64,000 nucleotides of DNA from positions 20,194,036 through 20,258,035 of the forward strand of contig CM055092.1 in the NCBI GenBank assembly GCA_029204225.1. Reading direction: 5' to 3'. The notes beneath the pieces are model-generated. The model was not told where the DNA came from. It was given only the letters and a program-made list of their open reading frames with translations, and made no database searches. The DNA is from Diphasiastrum complanatum (Eukaryota > Streptophyta > Lycopodiopsida > Lycopodiales > Lycopodiaceae). The position numbers were made by a program, and so were the translations under genes. Of this stretch, positions 47,067 through 58,108 are shown piece by piece (the stretch's first letter is position 1; every line of letters starts with the position of its first letter).

Positions 47067-48937
47067 ATGGGATTTGCTGGAGCATATCTTCTAGAAGCTA
47101 GTGAGAGGCTAAATTCTACCAATTATGCTATTTGGAAAGTGAGGATGGAGTCACTCATGGTGCTCCAGGATCTCTATGAGTTTCTGATTGATGAAGAAGA
47201 TGAACCTCTAGGTGCACATGAGTTAGCTCTATACAAAAAAAGATCTAGGCTTGCACTTCATTGTGTGAAGATGAATGTAAGCAATGATTTATTGAGAGAA
47301 GTATCAACTTGTACCAGTGCTAAAGAGGCTTGAGAATCTCTAAAATCAATCTATGAGTCTAGCAACACTTCAAGGGTTCTCATGCTTAGGAATCAGATTC
47401 TGCAAAGCATGAAGAGAAGTGATGAGAGTGCACATGTTTATGTGCTAAGAATCAAGTCTCTCAATAGGGAGTTAGCTTCCATTGGAGAGAAGATTCAAGA
47501 TAGTGGGCTTGTTCAGATTGTCAATGGTCTAGGGAGTGACTTTACAAATTTGGTCCAAAGCTTTGCAATCCAAGACACTTTGCCCACTATAGAAAAGCTA
47601 CACAGTGTATTAGTGGCTGAAGAGTGTAGGATGATGCATACCAATGCATGAATGAATGCTATTTTTCTACAAGATGGTAATGAGAAAGCTAATTTCTCAT
47701 TCAAAGGCAAGAAGAAGACCAATGGCAAGAAGAAGCACTTCAAGGAGACCAAGGAGGAGGATGAGGCTTCAAGCTCAAAGAGCAAGATAAAAGACAAGTC
47801 CAAGTACAAATGTTTTTTCTGTGGAAAGAAATGACATTTTGCATCAGAATGTCTTAAGAAGAAGAGGGCACAAGAGAGCAAACAAAACAACATTGCACAT
47901 CAGGAGGAGGAGGAGGATGAAGAGTCATCCTTTATGGTTTCCAACAAACCACCATCATCCAAGTGCAACACCAATGATTCTTGGTGGATTGATAGTGAGG
48001 CTAGTTCCCACATGACATATCAAAAGGACATATTCTCCACTTTACTTTCTTACAATGATTTACATAGATCAATCTATACTGCAAATAGTCAAGAATGTAA
48101 GATAAGTGGAACAGGAACAATTCCATTGTATGTTGGATCATCCAAAAAGATGAATCTAGATAATGTTCTTTATGTTCCTAAGTTAACCAAGAATTTGCTT
48201 AGTGTTGGCCAGTTAATGGATAATGGCCTTGATGTACAATTTAAGCATGGAGTTTGTTCCATCCTTAGAAATGATGAATGTATAGCCAAAGGTTTTAAGC
48301 ATGGTAGATTGTTTAAGCTTGATGCTAATGTTGCAGTGGAGAGTGTTAACCCGACAAAGGTGGAGTTATCAAAGGTGGAACTGTGGCACAAAAGATTGGG
48401 CCACCCCAACTACAAAGCCATGGAATCTATGGTAGCAAAGGAGCTTGCAGTTGACTCCCCAAGCATTTGTCAAAGTGTGGGAAGAGATGTGAAGCATGCA
48501 GCCTCTCAAAGGCTCACAAACTACCCTTCTCAAGATCTACATCAAGATGAAGCTCTCCTCTTGAACTCATCCATTCGGATGTTCATAGTTTTTCACATGA
48601 GTCTAATGGTGGTGCCAAGTACTATGTAATCTTGATTGATGACTATTCTAGATTTTGTTGGATGTACCTCTTGTCTAGCAAATCTATGGTGTTTGATTCT
48701 TTTGTAAAGTTCAAGACTTTGGTAGAAAATCAACTTAGTACAAAGATTAAGGTATTAAGGAGTGATAATGGAGGTGAATATATCTCCAATAAGTTGATTG
48801 ACTTTTGTAGTTCTAATGGCATAAAGAGAGAGCTGTCATGTCCATACACCCCTCAACAAAATGGAGTGAGTGAGAGAAGAAATATATCTCTTTGTGAGTG
48901 TGCTAAGGCTTTGGAGTTATTGATAAAAGCATTGTGA
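47067..48937 (+). pseudogene. copia family A copy 2 gag-protease-integrase, broken
   Basis: The ATG at 47067 starts MGFAGAYLLE. Gag runs with a TGA at about 47331 and a frame slip near 47513. The zinc knuckle 'CFFCGKK*HFASEC' has its Gly codon turned into TGA, and the protease site reads WWIDSEASSHM, with Gly of DSGAS changed to Glu, which should kill it. 'ELWHKRLGHPNYKAM' begins the integrase zinc region. A further slip follows, then 'MIDDYSRFCWMY' and 'LRSDNGGEYISNKL' (second Asp) and 'TPQQNGVSERRN' at 48632-48937. The reading then jumps to the 3' LTR, so all downstream pol is deleted. Confidence 0.9.
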
Positions 48938-48960
48938 TTTCCAAGGCTAGATTTGAGGAG

Positions 48961-49652
48961 TGTGAAAAATTGTCTACATTGGCAAATCTAGCCATGTAGA
49001 ATATTGTACATTTTTGTCAATATTGTTTGTTGGTTACTTGAATGGCCAAAGTGCCACTTGTACATTCACACCTAAAGTAGGTTACCACGAGTCAAGAGGA
49101 GTGGTTGTGTCCATTTGATAGTGATTCCTACTTTGTAGGATCTAGACCATAATTTATGATGAGATTTGTACCTGCCATGTACCTACCAAGCATGACTCTT
49201 GGATCTAGGCTAGGGTTTCCACATTAGGGCAAGAAAGTGGAGTCTACTTCCTTATTACATGCTGGATTTTCGCCTAACTTAGCAAAGGAAGTGTGTTTTA
49301 CTATGTATTCTCATTTCCCATAGTGAGAAGATAGAAATTTTTTGGAGCGTCAAGGAGAAACTCGAGTTTCTTCTCATTTTATGGTGATTACTTCTGATTA
49401 CAATGAAACCCAGCTTTGACACATTCTAAACACTGTCTACAGGCCGTACTACAGCCTCATTTCCACGTGTGTGGATGTGGATTATAGTTTTTGATCAATG
49501 CTCTGATTGTCTCTACTTGTTTTCTATCAAGCTGCTAAACTAGATCTTGTTTTCTGATGACTAGTTTCTGATAGATTGTTTAATAAGCACACAATCAACC
49601 TTGTGGATCATTCAAAGATCCATTTATGGTCCTTAGTACTATACTTTTAACA
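48961..49652 (+). repeat. 3' LTR of copia family A copy 2
   Basis: It runs from TGTGAAAAATTG to TTTTAACA and is followed by the target duplication AAAGG. It pairs with 45748-46437. Confidence 0.93.
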
Positions 49653-49657
49653 AAAGG

Positions 49658-51165
49658 TTCCTGGCCCCAAAAGACGACCAAATACGCCCAATAAAATATC
49701 ATCAAAATCCCGAAGTAAGGATATTATATCAGGTGAAGGAGATACGCAACGTAGAAGATAGCTAGGATGTTGAGCAAAGCACTAAGTGAGAATTCCAAAT
49801 GCAATCTGAGAATTTCCAAGGTTTGGCAACAAATCAGAATGTCGAGCAAATCCATCCAGAGCTTCCCGCATAAATGAATTGACATATCCAGAAGAACCAA
49901 TGGGAACACCCAAAGCCTTAATCCCAAGCTGAGGAGTAATGAAACCTTTAGGTAAGGATATATCTGCTAGAAGGCCTTTTGGGCACCAAGCAACACATCT
50001 ATCCTTGTTCACTGTAAGCCCAATAGAAGAAAGTTGAGCTGAGAAATGCAAAAAAGTAGGGACAACTTCACTTGCAGGTCCCACAATATGAGTATCATCC
50101 GCAATAGAGGGGAATAGACAGGACTCAAAAGCTGAATCTGTAGCACGCAATGCGCGATAATGTGCCAAAGCAAAGAGAGGACCACCTAAAGGATCTCCTT
50201 GACGAGTTCCTTCAGCAGAAGAAATGATGATAACATCACCAGCACGAGAAGCATGACTAAAGTATAAGGGATAACTTTTTGAATAGAAGCTCTGCACAAA
50301 AAGAATGAGCATGGCAAGTGTATCTTGAGCACCACGAAGTTCTTGAAAGATAGCCACTTGAGAAACTGAGTTAAAAGCATTAGCAACATCAATTTGCAAT
50401 ACTACCCAATATAAATGAATATCCAAAATAGTGCGTAAAGCATGAACGACTGTCTCACAACCGCCAGGAGTAGCACACCCAAATTGAAATGGAAAAAGAT
50501 GAGCATGAAATGCTTCTCAAAATTGGAAACAAAGTGCCCTTGCCACCAACCTATATAAGCATTCTCCCACTGCAATTGGACGCACACCACCAGAAGTTTT
50601 ATCCAATGCTAAAAGACGAGCAGCACATAAAAAATGAGCAACTGAAGGTGGGATTTGCCCAGATGCAATGAAAGAGCACACCTTGAAGAGAAGATCAAAG
50701 CCACTAGCAGAATCTTCAGGTGAAAAACAATCACGTAGATGTTCAAAAACCATTCCTGAAGGTCCACCGGCTGAGAGGCGAGGACTACGCAGAAAAGCTT
50801 TCATAAAATGAGCTTCTGTAAGTTGAAGATCGGAGTCAGGTTGAGAGTCTTCCACAAATAAAGGAAGAGTATCACTTGCATGGGGATGAAGTTGTTCCAA
50901 TGTCTGAATAGTTGTAGAAGAAGGTGCTGCCGAAATTGATGGAGCAAGAGCATGTGCATCCCGAGAAAATTCACCAGCTTGTCCAAGCAAAACATAACAA
51001 CGTAGATGACTATGAATAGGAACGAAACCCAAGTCGGAGCCTGAATTAAGCTCCCATTTTGTTGCAAGTGCATTGCAACGAACAAAATGTTCCTCTTGCA
51101 TAAATTTCCAATCACCTGACATGAAACGCCGAATTCTGTTACGTGTTTCCCGATGACCTGCTTCA

Positions 51166-51167
<2 letters not shown>
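49658..51167 (-). pseudogene. RLE-type retroelement ORF: reverse transcriptase part
   Basis: In reading order: a Gly/Pro block 'SAGGPSGMVFEHLRDCF', 'LLALDKTSGGVRPIAVGECL' (fingers), stop TGA at 50517, 'FQFGCATPGGCETVVHAL', 'LQIDVANAFNSVSQ' (motif A Asp), 'EGTRQGDPLGGPLFALAHY' (motif B), 'SIADDTHIVGP' (motif C, ADD), 'KALGVPIGSSGYVNSFM', a TAG at 49782, and about 40 more codons before the copia. The polymerase would make element cDNA at the target. All catalytic Asp residues are present. 50517 and 49782 are in one frame, so only nonsense mutations separate the pieces. The start codon is not identifiable; the upstream frame runs into the GA repeat. Confidence 0.82.

Positions 51168-51229
<62 letters not shown>
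51168..51229. repeat. (CT)n microsatellite at the 5' edge of the RLE element
   Basis: About 30 CT units (GA on the element's strand). The RT-side reading enters it directly, so it either marks the insertion site or lies in the element's 5' UTR. Confidence 0.96.
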
Positions 51230-51230
<1 letters not shown>

Positions 51231-52487
51231 ATATTTGTTCATCAGTTGCAGTACATTTTATGCACAAATCATAAAGGACCATCTCCTATTGAAAAGGATG
51301 ACGTTGGAACCATTGTATAGATACATTTATCTTGGAATCAGAAAGATAGCCTCTTCTCATTTAGGCCTTTTCCATTCCCATTAACATGGATTTCTAAAAC
51401 CCTATGATTGCATTGGCTATAACTTAGAAATTCCCATAATTTTCAAGAGCACAAGCCTCGTGAGCCGAGAGCAACATTTATAGTCATTTTTCATTGTTGT
51501 AAATACTTCATGGGATGATACAGTTTCCCATATTGGTAATTAACTTTGACTTGTTCATAACTTAGCATTAGCAATTGTGACAAACTTTGTCTTCATCTTC
51601 ATGACCCTAAACCTTAGGACACCCCCTTGAATTTTAGAGTAATTCTTTCAGGTACCCAGGCATTCTTTATTACCAAAAAAAAAAATCATACATTATGAAA
51701 TATTATAAAACTTGGCAATGCCTAAAAATCGTAAAATCTAATTAACAACATTATAGCCAATTCTAAGTTAATTTTCATCAAGATAGCATGTAACAATTCT
51801 TAAACAGTAAAAATGGCACCTTCTCTAGACATAGTAAGGGGGCCACTCTTTATTGCTAAAGTGTTTATTAAAAAAAACATCAAAAGTCTACATATTGGAG
51901 TCAAATAAGCTTCAAAAAAAATAATATTGGCTAGATCTATGTCATCAAAAATTTTGTTAACACAATCTTTTTCCTAGCAGATGGACATTTATTTCACCAA
52001 CAATTTTAAGGCTGAATTCAAGTGAAGATCCAATGCATAGACAATCACATTATTTGCAATTCTTACTTAATGAGCTATGTGTAGTTTGGGTTGTAGCGGT
52101 GTATCTGCCCACCTTTGAAGTTGTTCCTTCAACTGAAGGTATGGTATGCTAAACTACAAAATGATGGAATCCATTTTGAATCTCTGTAAGACCATGCACA
52201 TCAACCTTTATATTTCATCAGTAACTTCTACATCTTGGTGAATTGTGAGGGCGTGAGTTGTGCTCCCACATGAACAATCACGTCTTCCTCATCTAGCTTC
52301 ACTAGATTCATCAGGTGTGCAAGTCAATCCCTAGTAGACTTGTTTTTTTTCTTTTCATGATTCTCATCAGGTTCTCTCTACGCTATTGTCAACATGATCA
52401 CCACGTCGTCCAAGGTGGAAACTTTTGAAGTTTTCTGGCAAATCATGGATTGGTGCATGACTTGATTCTTCCTTCAAAAGATTGATC
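51230..52487. other. AT-rich DNA, no gene seen
   Basis: No supported coding signal on either strand and no repeat of note. Confidence 0.5.
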
Positions 52488-52559
52488 TTAGCATGATTCG
52501 TGAGTGATAATTTTTGAATGGCTTCTATCGTCCCTGAAAGTGATGTAGAAGCTTGGTAT

Positions 52560-52829
52560 GAAGATCCTTGAGCTAAGGGCTAAGCAACCACCAGCATCTT
52601 CTGAGTGTAAGGCTTTAACGACCTTTTTAATGTCTTCAGTTTCGAGACATCTTCGTAGTTGATGGTCAGCACCAAGCTTGTACAGAACATTGTTAATAAT
52701 TGTATAAGGTGCTACCTTATATTGAAAAACTGTCTTTTGCTCCAAATCGAATAATTTCTCCACGTCATTTGGCCAGGATTGATCTTCTGTCTTTGCTAGT
52801 TTTCCTTCAATAACCTCCATTCTCTGCAC
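52560..52829 (-). pseudogene. Ty3/gypsy fragment before the integrase zinc domain
   Basis: The minus strand reads 'YTIINNVLYKLGADHQLRRC', then 'ETEDIKKVVKALHSEDAGG'. Gypsy polyproteins have '(Y)..hDGVLYK......LRRCL...E...hh..hH...AGGH' at the start of the H2C2 zinc domain. The final His is Cys here and the rest of the zinc domain is lost. The part below 52560 in the same frame is not recognisable. Confidence 0.6.
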
Positions 52830-52859
52830 AATAGCATCAGTCGCTACACTCTGGCTGAT

Positions 52860-54307
52860 TAATGTGTCAACAGATAATCAAGAATTGTTCGATGTATTCG
52901 CGACTGTGCAGACAATTAATTAATCGCGTTCGCGAACTATTCGTTTCTAGACAGAAGTCCTCAACAACTAAAGTCCAACTTAATGGTTAAAGAACACGAA
53001 GAGTTTTAGAATACGTTAGAACTTATGTCAATGTCAATCAGGAAGACAGATTAGAGACTTTATTCTTCAGACAGGGACTGTCATCTCATATGTATACATA
53101 CAGCTTTATTCAATGATCGTGCTAGACTGTACCAAAGATAGTCGTTATTCGAGTGCCAAAAAGAAAGTATTCGCGACAGACGAATAAGATAGTTTAAAGA
53201 CAGTACTTTAGAGCATGCTTTACGAAAACATACAACATCTCTCCACAATATACAAGTAATAAATTATAAAACAATAGAAAACTAACCACTATTCCACACT
53301 CTACACTACCACCACACATCACACCACCACCTACACTTAACCCACTAAACAAAATAAAAAAGTAGGCTAGATCACACAAGGAAAATGCTAACTATTCTCA
53401 AAAAATAGTGCCAAAAGATCATACAGGCCTCATAGTAGTTGTCACACGGGATACTATTCTACTATTTGTGCGTATGAAAATTTTTAATGAGGTTGAATGC
53501 CAGAATGCACTTCAATTCTTCAGGACCCTGTTTAAAGCTCATCCAATGGCTGAACCAAATCTTGTGGTTCAGATTTCTCTCCCATCACAGATTCTGGACC
53601 GTTGATTCACTTGACACCTCATCTACAGGTTCAAAGTACATCTGGGCATCGAACCAAACTCCTGCATATGCTAAGAACTTCGATACACTAAGTTCTTCAT
53701 CGCGTTGGGCGCGCGAACTGCCCACGACTTCCCTGCCTGCGGCCGCGCCTCCCTTCCCTCAAAAAGATCGGATCAAACTCTCCTATGGATCGTTTTGAGC
53801 ACGATCTGAGGCCTGGAGCAGGGTCGCCCTACTGAATTCATGACTAAACGGTGATTTTAGCTCAACTTGACAAAGTGGCTTTTTCACCTTTTTACCGCAA
53901 ATCTGCTAGGTTAACTGTCTGGAGACAAATCTCTGACATAAACCTCAGAATCTCTCCATGGCTGATTGACAGTGTGATTAGCTTCCTTCCTGTCCTTACG
54001 GCATAAAAAACGGTGCACAAACAGCGAAGAAATCACCAGTTATGTATAAAAACCGTAACCCCAAGTCTGGTTTCAATTTTCAGCTGGCTTTGAAATTGTC
54101 AATTTTTCACCAAATTTTTCCCTGTCTGATGCTATGCACAAGCTAATAATCCCTCTGCTGAGCTTAGCAAGCCTCTATAAATTAGAAACCGTGCACCAGT
54201 GCTTCTCTTTCCGTCTTCAACCCGCCGTAAAACCCCGAACTCTCAGAAGACAGTTCTCCCGAAGCTCTCTTCAACGACGACACTGTTCTGTGTACACTCC
54301 CTATACG
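52860..54307. other. unassigned region with short CG-rich palindromes
   Basis: 'CGCGTTCGCGAAC' (about 52926) and ATTCGCGAC (about 52899 and 53169) recall hAT subterminal motifs, but no inverted ends or duplication were found. Frames of 60-103 codons at 53194-53798 have no domain. Confidence 0.35.
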
Positions 54308-54320
54308 GCTCTGATACCAA
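54308..54320 (-). other. copia-type primer-binding site, isolated
   Basis: The minus strand reads TTGGTATCAGAGC, the standard plant copia PBS. An LTR ending in CA should precede it on that strand (54321 upward), but the adjacent bases are TTCTAAG, and no LTR pair was found. Probably a relic; chance is possible. Confidence 0.35.
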
Positions 54321-55549
54321 CTTAGAATTTGCTTTGCACAGGAACACAGATCATGCTACACAGTAACACAGACAGAAAATCACTCTCCTCAGCAAGCTCA
54401 CATAGCAACTGTATTTCTCAAAATGAAATTACACTGTACATGTAGTTGTTAACTCAGGCAACCCATGCATGACCCAGGTTGCCGTTGGCGGGACGCGTGT
54501 CCCGTCGACTTGCCTCGTGGCGAGGCCAACTGATCCTTATCCACTGACAGGACCCACTTACAGTCACACAATGATTCTAGCTATGGGATCTATGAGACTC
54601 TTCTCATCACGATCTGATACTACTGATGTAATCATTGCTTCGTATGGAAGAGATACGCTGCTTTACAACTCTAATATTTCAGGGAAGGGAACCGAAACGC
54701 GACCGCATATGCAATCTTTACAGCGGTTTTGCGGTGCTCTCTTGGATTCTTGATATGCTTAGATAGAGTCAAACTCTTAACTGCAGCTACTACTACTAAC
54801 TAATATCTATTATTTTCCAAGTTGTAGATAGACATTGCCAATCTAATACTGATTTACAAACATTCAATAAAACGAGCCTTTGTGTGAAAAAAAAAATAGA
54901 GTAACAGTTGAACTTGTAAGAACAATCAACAAGCATAGAACATTCAAAGATTATACACTTAGACAAAAGGTGCAAAAACATCTATATTATTATAATGATC
55001 CTTGAGCGTTGTTTGGCATACCACACAATGTGTTACCGCAAGAGAATCTTTGTCTTTCACGAACAATAAGTGTCGCTTACTAGCACACACCTCTATCTTT
55101 CTCTATGTGTCCTTATCGGACTGATCAACTCAAGTTATCAACATCTGTTCTCGCTTACTAGCAGACGCCTACATAAAAAACAACAACAACAACTTTCTCT
55201 CTCTTGTTGGCCCTCTTTTATATAGGAATAGAGAAATGGTTTAAGCAGTAGCATTGATTACAAGAACTCATTAAGCTTGTTCTAACGGCTTCTGGTTGTC
55301 CATCTGTGTCATCCGTGTGTAGCCCGTTCTCCTTATGGTATGGTACTTTGTCGTCCATGCCAGTGCTTGGGTCATGAAGATGCGCTGCTATTGCAGTTGC
55401 ATGTTGAGCATGAAGTCCTTTGCAAGTTAGTGTAGCCGCATACTGATCGTAGTCGTCGTTACTACGGTGTCTTTGAAGTTCTTCGCGATTGTGAATTGAG
55501 GGGCAACGGACGGGAAGTTCCTTTTTGCGAGTTATTGCAGCCGCGTATG

Positions 55550-56232
55550 TGTTGAAAACATGAAGAAGTTGGCTTGTTGACTGAAGACAGATCTTGTATT
55601 ATACTCTAAGCTGTCATTGCTGAATATTGTTGAAGTTAAGATGGCCAAGTCTAAAATGCCAAAGCATATTAGTTGATTCAGAAGTGGTTGTGTGAAGAGC
55701 TTGACTATTAGAAGAGTCGTCTGTATCAAAAATAACCCTCCGACCTGAATCATTGATTCTACTAATTGAGAGCAGATTCTTGGTTAGATTTGGAATGTGA
55801 AGAACGTTGGAAAACAGCTTGACTTCACCTCTCTAAAATTTGACTCTAATAGTTCCTTCACTTTCGATTGAATGATTTGAGTTGTCTCCAAGTTGCACAG
55901 CTCGAGAGTGGGTGAATGGCTTGTAATCCTTGGACCAATCTTGATGGTGAGTCATATGTTGAGTTGTTCTGGAGTTCAAATACCAGGAATTGATATCTTG
56001 TTGTTCTCTGACCTTAGTCATGAAGGCTGCTTCATCTTCCTCTTGTTGCTGGATTGAGTAATTGGTTGTAACAGAATTTGCTTGCTACTGGAACTGCTTC
56101 TTCTTCTCGTTGTTATACTTCAAAGTTCGACAGTCGTTGATTTCATGGCCAGTCCTCTTATAGTATCTATAAAATAGTTTCTGCACTGGTTGGTCAGATT
56201 TTCCAAAATATTCTTTCTTCCATTTTCTCACC
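55550..56232 (-). pseudogene. Ty1/copia family C gag-protease-preintegrase fragment
   Basis: The minus strand reads 'WKKEYFGKSDQPVQKLF', then a zinc knuckle with two Cys lost ('YRYYKRTGHEINDC'). Next is the protease 'WYLNSRTTQHMTHHQDW' (DSGAT changed to NSRTT, inactive), 'VQLGDNSNHSIESEGTIRV', 'LHIPNLTKNLLSISRI' and 'MLWHFRLGHLNFNNIQQ' (start of integrase). Frame changes separate the parts. The upstream Gag is cut at about 56232, exactly where the unrelated + strand ORF begins. Confidence 0.75.
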
Positions 56233-58108
56233 ATGTCGTCCAATCCCAGTTCAAGTTCTGATGATCCCGAAGCAAGCAAGCTCGACATCCAACTGTGCAA
56301 GTTAGACCTTATAGAGATGCAAACCTGGTACCAGCAGTCGGAGTCCTTCTTCAAGAAAATTGAATTTCAGATCCCTGTCTTGACAGGTTATCAAAGCCCA
56401 TACCTGGTACACATGGCATATGCCAATTATCATACCAAAATCATGTCAAATCATAGTTCCACCTATCAGGAATTATGTGTATAATGTATCTTTTGCGGCA
56501 GCCGACTTGCAACCTTATGGGTTCCCGCGAGGACCAAATACTGTCACAAGGACACTCCAAAAGATAGAGCAAACGACATATTTTAAGTACATTGATCCCT
56601 CTGTGACCAAGTGGAAGAATAAAGATGGGTACAGACTGGAAGCCATCAATGACAAGCAGCTTCAAGCAGCATGTGACTATCTCACCAGATACACACAAAA
56701 ACCTTGAATGAAAGTGCTGCGGGTACCCATGTCCCTGTTTCACATGATTGCAGATTCACGACTGCATGCCCAGAACCTCTATGATTGGGCACAGTTTGCT
56801 TCGAACTGTCTACACAAGTGCATTAAGAGCAAGTAGCCTCTCACAATATTGGGATATCTGATGACATATATCACTCTTCACTAAGTACAAAACAGGCCAA
56901 AGGTTCAACAACACCTGCAGCTTGTGGACAAGGCATGGGACATTCCCATTGAGTCAAAAAAGTCCAAGCGTGCACAATCAAAAACTACTTCACCATCGGG
57001 ATCCCAACCTAAACGAGTAAACACGAGTATTCTCCCTCTGCTACATAAGCAACGAAGCCCACAACCAAATCCACAAGCAGCCGCAACCTCTGCAGCTCAA
57101 GAGGCTGATACATCAAGACCCAGTTGCCAGACACAAGGCAACAAAGGATGAAAAGAAAGCTTCAGGCTAGAAGCACCTCACCAGTGGGATTGGCTTCAGA
57201 TGGTTCCGCCTCAGATGGTGGCAGCTCGTCAACGGCATCACAACAACACTCGTCACCCTTACATGTCATCGACGGGGGTGATGGAGTCAGATCAATACCC
57301 AACCCTCACTAACCCTGAAAAGCTCACTGAAGCAGCCAAGCGCTCGATGATTGGCCTATCCGTAACGAGCTACCACATGCATTGGTTGGTGAGCCAGCAC
57401 CAAATGCTCGAGAGCAGAGTCTAGTATTAAGACCAAGAGATTGTGCAATATCAAAGGCTGGTCAAAGAGAAAGAGAAAGAAACAGTGGAAACCAAACTCG
57501 TGATGGCCGGGCAAAAGTCCACTATGGAAGAGGTCTAGCATCAACTGAAGCACCAGCTGGTCCAAATCGACCAAGTACGAGATGGATCATCAAGTGCAAT
57601 GATAGTCGTCACACCTCTAGTCAAGCCCGAGGACATTCAATTCCAGGCCCCACAGGCCTCAGCCATCCGGATGGAAAAATACGTAAGGCTAATCCAGGAA
57701 TGGGAAGCCGAAAAGCAAAATTTTGAAAACATTGTGGCCAAACAAGAGAAGATCATCCTGGAGTCCCAGAAGCAGCTGGAAGACACTACGAAGGCCCTGC
57801 AACAAGTCTTGGACAAGGTGAACCAACTATGGGACACGACGTGCAAGGCTCAAGCAGGTGCTCAATCAACAAAGCCGCGAGATGATGATGGGAATGATGG
57901 TGCAGGAAATCAAGGCGGGCAAATCCACCCTTCAGACGATAGCTCGAGATCGGGTGGCCAGAGAGCCAGTGCTGCTTCCATGACTTTTCCCCGACCCTCT
58001 CCCACCTTTAACCCTTCCTCCTACTATGCATTTAATTTTCTGAAACATTCATTCCAACTTATCCAATTCTTCCATCTCCCCTCTCTTCATCACCTCCTAG
58101 CAAAATAA
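56233..58108 (+). pseudogene. unrecognised long ORF 1 of a TAATG-linked pair
   Basis: From the ATG at 56233 the frame is open to about 56450. A one-base shift leads to a second frame that continues to TAA at 58106-58108 with about six stops (for example 56705, 57149). Parts seen: a globular-looking N-terminal half ('NVSFAAADLQPYGFPRG', 'YFKYIDPSVTKWKNKDGYRL', 'LYDWAQFASNCLHKC'), a Gln/Pro/Ser-rich low-complexity middle, and a coiled coil ('QYQRLVKEKEKETVETKL', 'YVRLIQEWEAEKQNFENIVA', 'KALQQVLDKVNQLW'). I recognise no family. A structural or Gag-like protein of a mobile element is my best inference. The left border falls at a copia fragment and may be a truncation. Confidence 0.45.

Larger units (their letters stand above)
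45748..49652 (+). mobile_element. Ty1/copia family A copy 2, young but internally deleted
   Basis: LTRs of 690 and 692 bases flank the element, with 5-bp target duplications AAAGG (45743-45747 and 49653-49657). A PBS follows the 5' LTR, and GAGGAG precedes the 3' LTR. Gag, protease and the first half of integrase are present. The rest of integrase, RT and RNase H are missing, so it depended on another copy for movement. By eye the LTRs differ at roughly 20 sites, about 3 percent, far closer than family A copy 1. It inserted into the RLE retroelement. Confidence 0.93.
44546..51229 (-). mobile_element. non-LTR retrotransposon with restriction-like endonuclease (R2-like)
   Basis: The element is on the minus strand and split by a copia insertion (45748-49652). 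Reading 51167 to 44546 without the insertion gives about 2.7 kb of coding DNA in a single frame with three nonsense codons. The 5' side abuts a GA/CT microsatellite (51168-51229), so the copy is 5'-truncated there or inserted there. On the 3' side, about 200 bases of AT-rich DNA follow, with AATAAAATC (about 44365-44373 on the minus strand) as a possible poly(A) signal. There are no LTRs and no APE-type endonuclease. The boundaries beyond the ORF are uncertain. Confidence 0.75.

Noticed and set aside
54308-54330. A complete copia element starting from the minus-strand PBS at 54308
   Set aside because: No LTR ending in CA next to it and no gag downstream on that strand.
53487-54753. + strand frames of 63-103 codons as small genes
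   Set aside because: No conserved motif, no context and unremarkable length in non-coding DNA.
56441-56743. 100-codon minus-strand frame opposite ORF 1
   Set aside because: No motif; the + strand frame is longer and continues into further coding-like sequence.
57382-57726. 114-codon + strand frame overlapping ORF 1
   Set aside because: It is out of frame with the coiled coil that continues on both sides, so it is a shadow.
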